Assembly (NCBI GenBank): GCA_947477655.1
Contig: CANJTS010000002.1
Coordinates: forward strand, 186,001 to 250,000
Origin: CAILUG01 sp903844415
GTDB lineage: Bacteria; Pseudomonadota; Gammaproteobacteria; Pseudomonadales; Pseudohongiellaceae
Reading direction: 5' to 3'
Length of the DNA: 64,000 nucleotides
In this document: piece after piece, positions 18,056-26,344 of the stretch
Position numbering within the stretch: the first letter of the stretch is position 1
Layout: every line of letters begins with the position of its first letter
Notes under the pieces: model-generated
Databases searched by the model: none
The model's input: only the letters and a program-made list of their open reading frames with translations
Told to the model about the DNA's origin: nothing
Made by a program: the position numbers and the translations under genes

Positions 18056-18214
18056 CTAGGTAATGTAATAATAGCCGATGTTGTAGTGGCAATCACCGCA
18101 TTCATAAGTGATAGGTTTTTGCTGGCCATACACAGGTGTTAGGCACAAACCCACCACCAAGAAAGGGCATACCACCAAACATAGGCGCAAGCGAAAAAAA
18201 CAGGACAAAAACAT
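18056..18214 (-). CDS. Possible small exported CxxCH protein or cytochrome remnant
   Basis: A 52-residue frame opening at the ATG 18212-18214. It begins with a long hydrophobic, signal-like segment ending TPVYGQQ. The short mature part contains CGDCH, a heme-attachment motif, and ends soon after in three tyrosines. A weak GGTGGA stands in for a ribosome site. It may be a tiny secreted protein, a leftover of a c-type cytochrome gene, or chance. The rest of the 345-base gap between DUF6152 and the NHL gene holds nothing else I recognise. Confidence 0.3.
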   Translation of the reverse strand: MFLSCFFRLRLCLVVCPFLVVGLCLTPVYGQQKPITYECGDCHYNIGYYYIT

Positions 18215-18355
18215 TATGGTCCACCCATCGAAAGATGGACGCATAGTGAAGGGTAAAGTTTAAGAGCAGAGAAAGAATCGGCTAAATTTTGGTATAGGCC
18301 GCTGGTGTCACACGGATGACTCCTAGCTCAGCTCTTTGGCTGAGCAGGCCATAAC

Positions 18356-19309
18356 TCAATCTTTCTGATATTTCTGTACTCTACGATTAACTACATCAGA
18401 AATATAAACATTATCGGCTTTGTCCAATACCAGATAATGCGCTTCGCCAAATTGGCCGTTGCCCATACCCGGACTGCCGAGGGAGCCGAGCAGGTTGCCC
18501 ATCATGTCGATCTTGGCCCATTCACCATCGAAGCCGCTAGTCATATACATAAAACCGTTGTGTAAATAGAGCCCGCAGACCATCGCGTTAAAAGTCCATT
18601 CACTTAGATAGTTGCCTTCGGTATCAAAAATTTCGATCCTAAAATTCTCGCGGTCAGCGATATAAAGTTTGTCGCTGGCATCAATCTGGATGGCGTGTGC
18701 CGCAAAAAACTGGCCGGGACCTGCACCTTTCCCGCCCCATTGTTTGATGAATTCGCCCGTGGGGCTGAACTTGAGTACTTTCGGTTCGGCTACACCGTGG
18801 CCAGAAACAACGTAGAGATTGCCCTTACTATCGAGTGCGGTTTCGTTTGGTTGGTTGAACAAATGTGAGTTAGTTGCTTCGTTCCATTCACCCGCTTCGC
18901 CGGGCGTGCCTAAAGTCAGTAGAGTTTCCCCGTCGGCACTGAACTTGCGCACAAAATGCGCACCCACATCAGTTACCCACATGCTGCCATCTGGTGCAAT
19001 GCGCAAACCGTGGCTACGGCTGAACATTCCTTCCGGGCCGAATGCACGCAGCAAGTTGCCATCGGCATCAAATTCTAAAAATGGCTGTGCGCCTCGGTGT
19101 AGCACAATCAAGTGACCGGCAGCATTCATATCAACTGCCGCTACCGAATCAAAAGCCATTCCTGCGGGCATGGTGAATGCTTCGCTTACTTCTACCGCGT
19201 GGTAATCGGGTAGTGCGTAAGTGTTGAGCGGTAGCAAGGGGCGTTGTGGGGCTTGGGCAAGTGCAAAAGAAGTACCTAGCAAAAGCACAGCAGTAAAAAG
19301 TGTTTTCAT
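18356..19309 (-). CDS. Exported NHL-repeat six-bladed propeller (peptidyl-amidating-lyase-like)
   Basis: A 317-residue exported protein with a signal peptide ending FALAQA. Repeating blade segments are seen, such as GSMWVTDVGAHFVRKFSADG, KLYIADRENFRIEIFDTEG and DNVYISDVVNRRVQKY. The pattern of sparse WVTD/YIAD plus R-x-x-x-F per blade is that of NHL propellers related to peptidyl-alpha-hydroxyglycine amidating lyase. In bacteria such proteins are poorly characterised and may be binding scaffolds or lyases acting on small carbinolamides. A TCAGGATTGCTGCC leader precedes the ATG. It is transcribed alone. Confidence 0.78.
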   Translation of the reverse strand: MKTLFTAVLLLGTSFALAQAPQRPLLPLNTYALPDYHAVEVSEAFTMPAGMAFDSVAAVDMNAAGHLIVLHRGAQPFLEFDADGNLLRAFGPEGMFSRSHGLRIAPDGSMWVTDVGAHFVRKFSADGETLLTLGTPGEAGEWNEATNSHLFNQPNETALDSKGNLYVVSGHGVAEPKVLKFSPTGEFIKQWGGKGAGPGQFFAAHAIQIDASDKLYIADRENFRIEIFDTEGNYLSEWTFNAMVCGLYLHNGFMYMTSGFDGEWAKIDMMGNLLGSLGSPGMGNGQFGEAHYLVLDKADNVYISDVVNRRVQKYQKD

Positions 19310-19470
19310 GGCAGCAATCCTGATCAGGGCGTGTTGTTAAAACTGAAAGTTCTGCTTGATGCTATAGGAGCTAGCAGTTTGCTGCAATCTGGTTTCAGTA
19401 TGAATAAAATCTTAGAGTGAAATTTGTGCTTCTTGTTAGGCGATAGGTCTTGGTGTTTGCTTGGCTCAGA

Positions 19471-19518
19471 AGCCGCATGAACATAACCCTGCGGCTCACA
19501 TAAGCATTTCTGATGCTT
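19471..19518. repeat. Double-hairpin intergenic repeat, copy 1 (short form)
   Basis: Hairpin 1 pairs AGCCGCA (19471-19477) with TGCGGCT (19490-19496). Its loop region holds TGAAC and CC. After CACAT, hairpin 2 pairs AAGCAT (19502-19507) with ATGCTT (19513-19518). The order of elements (GCATGAAC, CC, GGCTC-CAT, second stem) matches the three longer copies at 19529, 36514 and 48061. Confidence 0.6.
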
Positions 19519-19528
19519 GGATCTAATG

Positions 19529-19637
19529 TGATACTGGTGGGCTACCTAGATCAGAAGCACGCATGAACACATCCCTATGGCTCTCATCGGCTTCCCTGCC
19601 GATGAGGTCTCCTGAACTAGGTAGCCCACTAGCATCA
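19529..19637. repeat. Double-hairpin intergenic repeat, copy 2, with 21-bp terminal inverted repeats
   Basis: The outer arms at 19529-19549 and 19617-19637 pair at 19 of 21 positions (arm core GGGCTACCTAG). Inside is a conserved core GCATGAACACATCC then GGCTCTCAT. An inner hairpin follows, CATCGGC (19585-19591) with GCCGATG (19598-19604) over TTCCCT. The same inner hairpin occurs at 48112-48131 with a compensatory base-pair change. It has no coding capacity. It could be a REP/MITE-like element, a transcript-end structure or a protein-binding site. Confidence 0.75.
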
Positions 19638-19667
19638 CTTGCCCTGCGTGCTGCTAGTGCAAGCTGA

Positions 19668-19693
19668 GCAACTTAAGCGAGCAACTTAAGCGA
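19668..19693. repeat. Perfect 13-bp tandem duplication
   Basis: GCAACTTAAGCGA is present twice without a gap (19668-19680 and 19681-19693), 30 bases beyond the copy-2 palindrome and just before the stop of the aldo/keto reductase gene. A comparable 15-bp tandem duplication lies beside the repeat copy at 36.5 kb. Confidence 0.8.
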
Positions 19694-19706
19694 CGAGTAA
19701 TCACAC

Positions 19707-20705
19707 TCACATTAAGGGGAACTGTTCGGTATCTATTTCTTCTTGCGAGACGGCGTTATAACGAGGGCCAACTACGGTTTCTTTATTGATCAGATCATCA
19801 AGACGCGCCACCGTGTTTGGATCAAGACTAACATCCAACGCACCAAAATTTTCTTCCATAAACGCCACGTGCCGAGTGCCGGGTATTGGGATGATGTACG
19901 GCGCTTTTGCCAGCAGCCAAGCCAAGGCCAGTTGTGCCATCGTGCAACCCACTGCATTAGCAATGTTTAGGTATTCGGTAAGCAATACCAGATTTTTGGG
20001 GTAATTTTCGGCGTTGAAACGTGGCATATGGTGGCGAATGTCGGCGGCTTCCAGTTGTGTTTTTGGATCAGTCAGTTTGCCGGTCAGGTAGGAGCGAGCC
20101 AGCGGGCTGAATGCAACAAAAGCTATATTCAGTTCGCGGCAAGTATCGAGCACGGCGATTTCGGCATTACGACTCCACAGCGAATATTCGGTTTGCACAG
20201 CTGCCATAGGATGCACAGCATGGGCTTTGCGTAGCGTACTAGCAGACACTTCCGATATGCCCAAAGTTTGGACTTTACCTTCTTCCACCAGACGTGACAT
20301 TGCACCGATACTTTCTTCTACAGGTACTTTGAAGTCGCGACGATGCAAGTAGTACAGATCGATAACATCTGTGTTCAATCGCAATAAAGCTTCTTCACAG
20401 GTTTGGCGTAGTGTGGCAGGACGCGCATCGATCAAGCGTTTACCATCGGGCCCTTTGAACATTCCACACTTACTGGCCAGCACAAATTCCTTGCGCCTAT
20501 GTTGAAGGACGCGGCCAAGCAATTCTTCATTTTTGCCAAAGCCGTAGAGTGCTGCGGTATCGAGAAAGTTGTAACCTGTATCCAGTGCTTTTAGAAGTGT
20601 GGCTTCTGCTTCAGCCAAGTCGGGTGTGCCGTAAGCATGCGACATACTCATGCAACCAAGGCCAATGGCGTTGACTTCAAAATGTCCTATTTTGCGCGTG
20701 TGCAT
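19707..20705 (-). CDS. Aldo/keto reductase
   Basis: A 332-residue NADPH-dependent (alpha/beta)8 oxidoreductase. Seen motifs are GLGCMSMSHAYG, FLDTAALYGFGKNEELLG with catalytic Asp and Tyr, VLASKCGMF with Lys, and YYLHRRDFKVPVEESI with His. Near the C-terminus, IPIPGTRH binds the cofactor phosphate in this family. It belongs with the plain bacterial AKR13-like reductases. It starts 59 bases after the ligC stop on the same strand, so it probably forms the distal gene of the lig operon. Reduction of an aromatic aldehyde or a pathway keto group is plausible but unproven. Confidence 0.85.
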   Translation of the reverse strand: MHTRKIGHFEVNAIGLGCMSMSHAYGTPDLAEAEATLLKALDTGYNFLDTAALYGFGKNEELLGRVLQHRRKEFVLASKCGMFKGPDGKRLIDARPATLRQTCEEALLRLNTDVIDLYYLHRRDFKVPVEESIGAMSRLVEEGKVQTLGISEVSASTLRKAHAVHPMAAVQTEYSLWSRNAEIAVLDTCRELNIAFVAFSPLARSYLTGKLTDPKTQLEAADIRHHMPRFNAENYPKNLVLLTEYLNIANAVGCTMAQLALAWLLAKAPYIIPIPGTRHVAFMEENFGALDVSLDPNTVARLDDLINKETVVGPRYNAVSQEEIDTEQFPLM

Positions 20706-20763
20706 GGCTGCTCCTGTTTGCTTTATATTTGCGCCAAAAAGAAGCGTTGGTGTTTATAGATTA

Positions 20764-21729
20764 TTAACGCGTTCTAGCCAAACATTGCTCCAGCGTGTCG
20801 AGTGTAACCATGGCAGGTAAACACTGCGCTATGCTGGCGTTGGGTTCACGACCGGCCACGATGGCAGCGAAGAATTCGCGGTCCTGCAATTCGATTCCGT
20901 TCATGGACACATCCACTTTTGAAACATCAATTTTGTTTTCTTTGCCATCGAACAAATCATCGTAACGAGCGAGGTAAGTACCTTTGTCGCAGATGTAGCG
21001 GAAGAAAGTACCAAGTGGGCCATCATTGTTGAACGATAGTGACAAGTTGCACACCGCGCCAGAAGCAGTCTTCATGCCGATGCTCATGTCCATTGCAATT
21101 TTCAGATCAGGATGGTGCGGGCCTTCTAGTGCGAAAGCGTGTGCTACTGGCTCTCCAGTCTGATACGAAAACAAATCAACGGTATGGCAGGCATGATGCC
21201 ACAGCAGATGGTCGGTCCAACTGCGGGCTTCGCCAGCTGCGTTCATATTGGTGCGGCGGAAGAAATAAGTTTGCACATCCATCTGCAACACTTTTAATTC
21301 GCCCGCCTGAATTTTTTTGTGAATCCACTGATGCGAAGGATTGAAACGGCGGGTATGGCCGGCCATGGCAATTAGTTTGTTGCCAGCTTTTACCGCAGCT
21401 TGCTGGGCAGCAAGAATGGCGCGAGCATCAGCAACCGTATCGGCCATCGGGATTTCGACTTGTACATGTTTGCCTGCTTGCAAACATTGTATGGACTGCG
21501 CAGCGTGGACTTGAGTAGCGGAGGTAATGATTACTGCATCTATATCCTGCTTTAAACACTCGCTTAAATCAGTACCCCAGTGTTTGATACCGCGTGCATC
21601 AGCGGCAGCTTTGGTGGCGTCTTCGCGCCGTCCACAGATGGAAGTGACTTCCACTCCTGCAATGTTCTTTATGCCATCCATGTGTTTTTGGGCAAAGGCG
21701 CCGTGGCCTACCATCAATACTTTTAACAT
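20764..21729 (-). CDS. ligC: 4-carboxy-2-hydroxymuconate-6-semialdehyde dehydrogenase (Gfo/Idh/MocA family)
   Basis: A 321-residue NAD(P)-dependent oxidoreductase that converts the LigAB ring-cleavage product, in hemiacetal form, to 2-pyrone-4,6-dicarboxylate. The Rossmann start is MVGHGAFAQKHMDGIKNI. Family segments include AGKHVQVEIPMADT, GHTRRFNPSHQWIHKKI, TYFFRRTNMNAAGE, RSWTDHLLWHHACHTVDLF and LSLSFNNDGPLGTFFRYICD. These closely recall Sphingobium LigC, and the adjacent ligB and ligA fix the identification. It lies 79 bases after the ligB stop and before an aldo/keto reductase. For gallate this step is not needed, so its presence points to protocatechuate as at least one substrate. Confidence 0.92.
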   Translation of the reverse strand: MLKVLMVGHGAFAQKHMDGIKNIAGVEVTSICGRREDATKAAADARGIKHWGTDLSECLKQDIDAVIITSATQVHAAQSIQCLQAGKHVQVEIPMADTVADARAILAAQQAAVKAGNKLIAMAGHTRRFNPSHQWIHKKIQAGELKVLQMDVQTYFFRRTNMNAAGEARSWTDHLLWHHACHTVDLFSYQTGEPVAHAFALEGPHHPDLKIAMDMSIGMKTASGAVCNLSLSFNNDGPLGTFFRYICDKGTYLARYDDLFDGKENKIDVSKVDVSMNGIELQDREFFAAIVAGREPNASIAQCLPAMVTLDTLEQCLARTR

Positions 21730-21808
21730 AGTTATGCTCTTCGAAAATTAGCTAAAGGATTCATCTGGCAAGCACGCTTTAGGGCGCCTGCAGGTTCTTA
21801 CCCATGTT

Positions 21809-22654
21809 CTAGTAGTTATCTTCTTCCAGGATGATCAAGCCAGCAGCTGTGTTGGAAGCCGGTATGTGATAGTGGCGGTACACCTCATGAATATTTTTGC
21901 TCAGCGCACCACGCATGGTCATCCACATGACCATTTCGATGCCTTCAGCACCACTTTCTTTGACAAATTCTAAGTGTGGAATTTTGCGTAGGCGCTCAGG
22001 ATTCCGGGTCAGATCATCGAGGAAAGCAGTGTCGAAAGGTCGGTTGATCATGCCGGAACGTTCACCGTGAATTTGGTGTGACATGCCGCCGGTACCGAAG
22101 ATGACAACTTTGAGATCTTCAGGGAAGGACTCGACCGCCTTGCGGATGGATTCGCCCAAGCGCCAGCAGCGATCGCCACTAGGCACTGGAAACATCACCA
22201 CGTTGACAGCAATGGGAATCACCGCGAAAGGCCATTCGTCGACTTGACCACACGTGATGTTGAGAGGCACAGTCAGGCCGTGATCAACATCAAGCTTACT
22301 CATTACTGTCATGTCGAATTCGTTAAGAATCAGTGATTCAGTTATATGCCAAGCCAGTTTGGAATGCCCTTTGACCACGGGCACCTTGCGTGGGCCCCAG
22401 CCTTCATCGGCGGGTTGAAATTCATCGGCCACACCAATCGCGAAAGTAGGGATACTTTCTAGTGAGATTGCGCTGCCGTGGTCGTTGTAGACGATGATTG
22501 CAACGTCGGGTTTATGCTGTTTCAGCCATTCCCGAGCTGCTGGATAACCGTCGAACAACGGTTTCCAATACGGATCCTCGGTCAGTCCTTGGTCGAATGC
22601 AGCGCCAATGGCGGGAACGTGAGAACTGCCGATACCTGCGGTGATTTTAGCCAT
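21809..22654 (-). CDS. ligB: Protocatechuate 4,5-dioxygenase beta (catalytic) subunit
   Basis: A 281-residue class III extradiol dioxygenase. The Fe(II) ligands expected from LigB are present: H12 in GSSHVP, H59 in YNDHG and E239 in GAEGIE. The catalytic base H192 lies in GGMSHQIHG. The enzyme opens protocatechuate between C4 and C5 with O2 to give 4-carboxy-2-hydroxymuconate semialdehyde, and homologues also cleave gallate. The start lies 4 bases after the alpha-subunit stop, so translation is probably coupled. Length agrees with the family. It sits in the middle of the operon ligK-ligA-ligB-ligC. Confidence 0.95.
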   Translation of the reverse strand: MAKITAGIGSSHVPAIGAAFDQGLTEDPYWKPLFDGYPAAREWLKQHKPDVAIIVYNDHGSAISLESIPTFAIGVADEFQPADEGWGPRKVPVVKGHSKLAWHITESLILNEFDMTVMSKLDVDHGLTVPLNITCGQVDEWPFAVIPIAVNVVMFPVPSGDRCWRLGESIRKAVESFPEDLKVVIFGTGGMSHQIHGERSGMINRPFDTAFLDDLTRNPERLRKIPHLEFVKESGAEGIEMVMWMTMRGALSKNIHEVYRHYHIPASNTAAGLIILEEDNY

Positions 22655-22658
22655 GTTA

Positions 22659-23129
22659 TTACTGTGCCTTTTTACTGAAGTCTTGTTTGGAAATGTTAGA
22701 AATACACAGCACTTTGCCGCCGTTATCTTTTTTGTTGCGATTGCCAGCTACTACCCGACCACCATCAACCATCATGGCCCGGTAACTGTCTTGGCCCTGG
22801 CCGGTCATTTCACCTGCCATGTACTGGAATGATTTGCCAAGTGTGGCGCCAAATTTGGACATGTAATAAATGTTAGCGCCGGACTTGATCAAGCCCAGCC
22901 AGTCGCGTTCGAGCACACAACGCCGCTGTTCGCTGGTGGTGCCGGAAAATTTGTTGGCCAGATACGTGGCTTCATCTGCAAGAAATTCCTTACGGTTTTC
23001 GTCTTTGGACAGCGACATGCAAAACATGTTGATGTGATAACCGGCTCTGCAACGATCGGCGTTGAAAAGGTAGGTGCCTGGCACTTCTTCAAATGCCTGT
23101 TTTAGTGCCTGAATTTCTGCGTATTCCAT
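22659..23129 (-). CDS. ligA: Protocatechuate 4,5-dioxygenase alpha subunit
   Basis: A 156-residue helical subunit that covers the active site of LigB in the alpha2-beta2 enzyme. Typical segments are EVPGTYLFNADRCRAGYHIN, FCMSLSKDENRKEFLADE and LIKSGANIYYMSKFGATLGK. The longest frame begins at 23342 inside the ligK gene. The ATG at 23127-23129 gives the family's usual N-terminus (MEYAEIQALKQAF) and lies 49 bases after the ligK stop, so I use it. The C-terminal 25 residues, rich in Lys and Asn, extend slightly beyond Sphingobium LigA. Confidence 0.93.
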   Translation of the reverse strand: MEYAEIQALKQAFEEVPGTYLFNADRCRAGYHINMFCMSLSKDENRKEFLADEATYLANKFSGTTSEQRRCVLERDWLGLIKSGANIYYMSKFGATLGKSFQYMAGEMTGQGQDSYRAMMVDGGRVVAGNRNKKDNGGKVLCISNISKQDFSKKAQ

Positions 23130-23178
23130 AAAAGGCCTGTAGGGTAGTTGCTGTTGGATAAGTGAATGTAAGGTTCGA

Positions 23179-23877
23179 TTATTTGATGTCTTCGAATTTG
23201 TCGACATACACAAGGCCGGCTTTTTCCAGACGCTCGCGCATTTTGTAAAGATCAAGGCCAAGTTCGCCCTTAAGCAATTTTTCGCGCTTGGCAACTTCAT
23301 TTGCTTCGCGCTGACGCGATTGATCGCGGACCTGTACCGCATATTGGCGTTGTACTACACATACGCCGTCTTCATCGGCAACAATGATGTCACCTGGATT
23401 AATCAAAGCTCCGGCACATACTATTGGGACGTTAACTGCGCCCAGTGTTTCTTTGACGGTACCTTTGGCATGAATGGCTTTGGACCACACTGGAAAACCC
23501 ATCTCACGCAGATCACGCACATCGCGCACACCGGCATCAATAATCAAACCGCGAACTCCGCGTGCCATGCATGAATGTGCCAGCAAGTCACCAAAGAATC
23601 CGTCGGTGCTGTCGGCAGTCAAAGCTACCACTAAAATGTCACCCGGTTTGGCGAGTTCGATGCCCACATGTACCATCCAGTTGTCACCCGGTTGGGCCAG
23701 AATAGTCACAGCGCTGCCAGCGATACGGTTGGTACCCCAGACTGGACGCATGTAAGGCGCCAGTAGGCCAATGCGGCCTTGGGATTCGTGCACGGTAGCA
23801 ACGCCCATTTGGGCAAGATCATCTATAACAGATTGGTCGGCACGCGGAATGTTTCGAACTGCTACGGACTTGTGCAT
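23179..23877 (-). CDS. ligK: 4-carboxy-4-hydroxy-2-oxoadipate aldolase (RraA fold)
   Basis: A 232-residue class II aldolase of the RraA/HMG-CHA aldolase family. It splits 4-carboxy-4-hydroxy-2-oxoadipate into pyruvate and oxaloacetate, the last step of both protocatechuate 4,5-cleavage and gallate degradation. Key blocks are GDILVVALTADSTDGFFGDLLA and GLIIDAGVRDVRDLREMGFP, with the Arg and Asp that bind pyruvate and the divalent metal, and GDIIVADEDGVCVV. It is the first gene of the minus-strand lig operon. It diverges from the tautomerase gene across about 208 bases that must contain both promoters. The name galC would be equally valid. Confidence 0.92.
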   Translation of the reverse strand: MHKSVAVRNIPRADQSVIDDLAQMGVATVHESQGRIGLLAPYMRPVWGTNRIAGSAVTILAQPGDNWMVHVGIELAKPGDILVVALTADSTDGFFGDLLAHSCMARGVRGLIIDAGVRDVRDLREMGFPVWSKAIHAKGTVKETLGAVNVPIVCAGALINPGDIIVADEDGVCVVQRQYAVQVRDQSRQREANEVAKREKLLKGELGLDLYKMRERLEKAGLVYVDKFEDIK

Positions 23878-24085
23878 CGGGGCTTCCTGCTGAAGGGGGA
23901 GTAAAAAAGGTGGCTATTATATGCTCGGGGACCCGATACGCTCAAACCTAAATTTGATTAGCCATTGACCAAAATCAAGACGGTTTTCCTTGGTTTTTTA
24001 CAACTTGGGACGCGAGATGTTTCCCTCGCTATGCACCATCAAGGATAATGCTGGGCAGAATCTAACGAGACTCACGAGGATCCAC

Positions 24086-25156
24086 ATGTTAAAAGCCATT
24101 CCCTGTATGTTAATGCGCGGCGGCACCTCCAAAGGTGCTTATTTTTTGGCCAGCGATTTGCCTTCGGACTCAAAAGCTCTAGATCGAGCTTTGCTTGGCA
24201 TCATGGGGTCCCCTGATGCACGTCAAATCGACGGAATTGGGGGAGCACATCCCTTGACTAGCAAAGTAGCCATCGTGAAAAAATCAACACGTCCGGGCGT
24301 GGATGTGGACTACCTTTTTATACAGGTTTTTGTTGATGAAGCTAAAACCACCACCAGCCAAAACTGTGGCAATATTTTGGCTGGCATCGGACCTTTTGCT
24401 ATCGAAAAAGGGCTGGTCAGCGCCGAGGACGGCGAAACGCTGGTCACTGTCTATATGGAAAACACAAACAGCGTCGCTAAACAACGTATCCTGACACCGG
24501 GCAAAAAAGTTCAGTATCACGGAGATGCCGCTATCGACGGTGTGCCAGGTACCCACGCTCCAATCATGATTGAGTTTCTGGATGTGGCCGGCTCTAGTTG
24601 TGGTTCCTTATTTCCTAGTGGTAATTTTTCTGATGAAGTAAATGGTTTGAAAGTGACGATGGTGGATAACGGCATGCCCGTGGTAATGATCGATGCGCGT
24701 TCGCTGGGATTGCAAGGTGATGAAAGTATTGCCGCGCTGGAAGCCAACACTGAGTTGAAAGCTATCATCGAAGACTTGCGACTGAAAGTAGGACCACTGA
24801 TGAATCTGGGTGATGTGAAAGACAAGACTGTCCCCAAGATGACTATCGTTTCACCACCCAAAAATGGCGGCATGCTCAATACTCGCAGTTTTATTCCGCG
24901 CCGCGTGCATGACGCTGTGGGTGTGCTCGCCGCCGCCAGTATTGCCACAGCTGCCAACATCCCCGGGGCAGTAGGTTATGACATTGCCAACCTGAGTAGT
25001 GGTAAGCGTCGGGTGTGTGAAGTGGAGCATCCCACTGGCTCGATGGGTGTCGAAGTAGTACTCAACGATGATCCCAATGTAAAAGTTCCACAAAGCACAT
25101 CCATCTTGCGCACCGCACGCTTGTTGTTTGCGGGCACTGCTTATTATCTCGACTAA
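24086..25156 (+). CDS. galD: 4-oxalomesaconate tautomerase (PrpF family)
   Basis: A 356-residue member of the PrpF/diaminopimelate-epimerase-like fold. The opening IPCMLMRGGTSKGAYFLASD and the segments IDGIGGAHPLTSKVAIV, SQNCGNILAGIGPFA and LPSGKR-like SSGKRRVCEVEHPTG are characteristic. GalD converts the keto form of 4-oxalomesaconate to the enol, and the related LigU moves its double bond. I cannot separate these two from sequence. The ATG at 24086 has GAGGA five bases upstream, while a frame 32 codons longer lacks support. It diverges from the ligKABC operon and is probably coregulated. No regulator gene is adjacent. Confidence 0.88.
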   Translation: MLKAIPCMLMRGGTSKGAYFLASDLPSDSKALDRALLGIMGSPDARQIDGIGGAHPLTSKVAIVKKSTRPGVDVDYLFIQVFVDEAKTTTSQNCGNILAGIGPFAIEKGLVSAEDGETLVTVYMENTNSVAKQRILTPGKKVQYHGDAAIDGVPGTHAPIMIEFLDVAGSSCGSLFPSGNFSDEVNGLKVTMVDNGMPVVMIDARSLGLQGDESIAALEANTELKAIIEDLRLKVGPLMNLGDVKDKTVPKMTIVSPPKNGGMLNTRSFIPRRVHDAVGVLAAASIATAANIPGAVGYDIANLSSGKRRVCEVEHPTGSMGVEVVLNDDPNVKVPQSTSILRTARLLFAGTAYYLD

Positions 25157-25210
25157 TAGTTGCTCGTAAATACAGGGGTGTGTAACAGCTCGAACAGTGC
25201 TACAGGCCGA

Positions 25211-26164
25211 CTAGCGGGCGACAAAACTCTTCAGAGTAAATTCAAGCGTACCTGTATTGGTAAGCAACAAGAGCACATTGTTAAAGGCGTTAGCGCCTGA
25301 CCGCACAGAGGGCAACGTTAATATGCCTGTGCTGGAATTAAAAACAGCACGTTCTTGCCCAGTGTTGGCGATGCTCTTGAGCTTGCTGCGATCAACAGTA
25401 AAGACCAGATTGGGAGAAGATTTACTTAGGTTGAGGGTTGCCTCATAAAGCACACCGTCGACAGCAACCGGAAAAGAAAGGTAGGTGCCGCAAAATTCTG
25501 TGAAGGTGTCGCCCACACTGGCAGCCGAACACTGATAGGGTTTGATGCTGCCTGGCAAAGTGGCAGTTGCATAAGCTCGTTTGACCAATACCAGATCTTC
25601 AACGGTGAACTGGGTAGCAGTAGGGGGAACGTTGATTGGCACAATATTGCCACCCCCGATATTACCAAGCGGCAAGCCAGCGATCTTATCGGCCAAATCC
25701 ATACCGAGCACGATGTTAGCGAATACCGTAAAACCACTATTTTGTACATCAAGGTTAGCTGAATTATCCGCAAGATTAATAAACCATTGGCTGGTGGCAC
25801 TGTTTGGATTGCCATCAACTTTGGCCATCGCTACCGTGCCCTTAATGTTGGACTTTGAGAATTCATTTTTCACGGGAGGGTCGGTGGGTACCGAGCTGCC
25901 TAGATTACTTGCCAGTCCGTATATGCTACCGCCCTGAATGATAAATCCTGGCACAGTGCGATGAATCAAACTGTTGGTGTAATCTCCGTCGTTTACATAT
26001 TTGAGAAAATTGGCAACCGTGAGCGGCGCAGACTCTGGCAACAATTGCATGCAAATATTACCTAAGGTTGTTTCCATGCAAACATAGTTCTGTGCAGCAG
26101 CAGGCTGCACCATGCCTAGCAATCCCATCAACAATGTAAAAGCCGGTAATAATTTAATACGCAT
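25211..26164 (-). CDS. Exported cyclophilin-type peptidyl-prolyl isomerase with extra C-terminal domain
   Basis: A 317-residue exported protein. The ATG at 26162-26164 follows CAGGAC and opens a signal peptide ending PAAAQ. Residues 25-195 form a cyclophilin domain: METTLGNICMQLLPESAP, LIHRTVPGFIIQGG, ANSATSQWFINL-like NSATSQWFINLADN, and GFTVFANIVLGMDL. The usual catalytic Arg and Phe of HRTVPGF-IQGG are present. Residues 200-317 form a beta-rich tail with two cysteines and a VDRSKLKSIANTGQ segment, which is not part of plain PpiA. It may assist folding of the many exported enzymes encoded nearby. The tail's function is unknown. Confidence 0.87.
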   Translation of the reverse strand: MRIKLLPAFTLLMGLLGMVQPAAAQNYVCMETTLGNICMQLLPESAPLTVANFLKYVNDGDYTNSLIHRTVPGFIIQGGSIYGLASNLGSSVPTDPPVKNEFSKSNIKGTVAMAKVDGNPNSATSQWFINLADNSANLDVQNSGFTVFANIVLGMDLADKIAGLPLGNIGGGNIVPINVPPTATQFTVEDLVLVKRAYATATLPGSIKPYQCSAASVGDTFTEFCGTYLSFPVAVDGVLYEATLNLSKSSPNLVFTVDRSKLKSIANTGQERAVFNSSTGILTLPSVRSGANAFNNVLLLLTNTGTLEFTLKSFVAR

Positions 26165-26259
26165 AAAGTCCTGAAGTAGAAACCAAAGTTGCACGTGTAA
26201 TTAATAAGAGTGAGCCAGATCTCTACAATATCAGGCCTGCTCTCAATAATAACAATAAT

Positions 26260-26289
26260 AAAAAAGCGAAAGTACTTGCGCACTTTCGC
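26260..26289 (-). terminator. Intrinsic terminator of the VOC gene
   Basis: GCGAAAGT (26266-26273) pairs with ACTTTCGC (26282-26289) over 8 bases. On the minus strand the stem is followed by TTTTTT (26265-26260). It lies about 55 bases past the stop of the VOC gene, and beyond it starts the intergenic space before the cyclophilin gene. Confidence 0.85.
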
Positions 26290-26344
26290 CTTGTTTTATA
26301 GCAGATTTTACCTGTTTGAAAAATTACAGATAAAAATCTATTTT

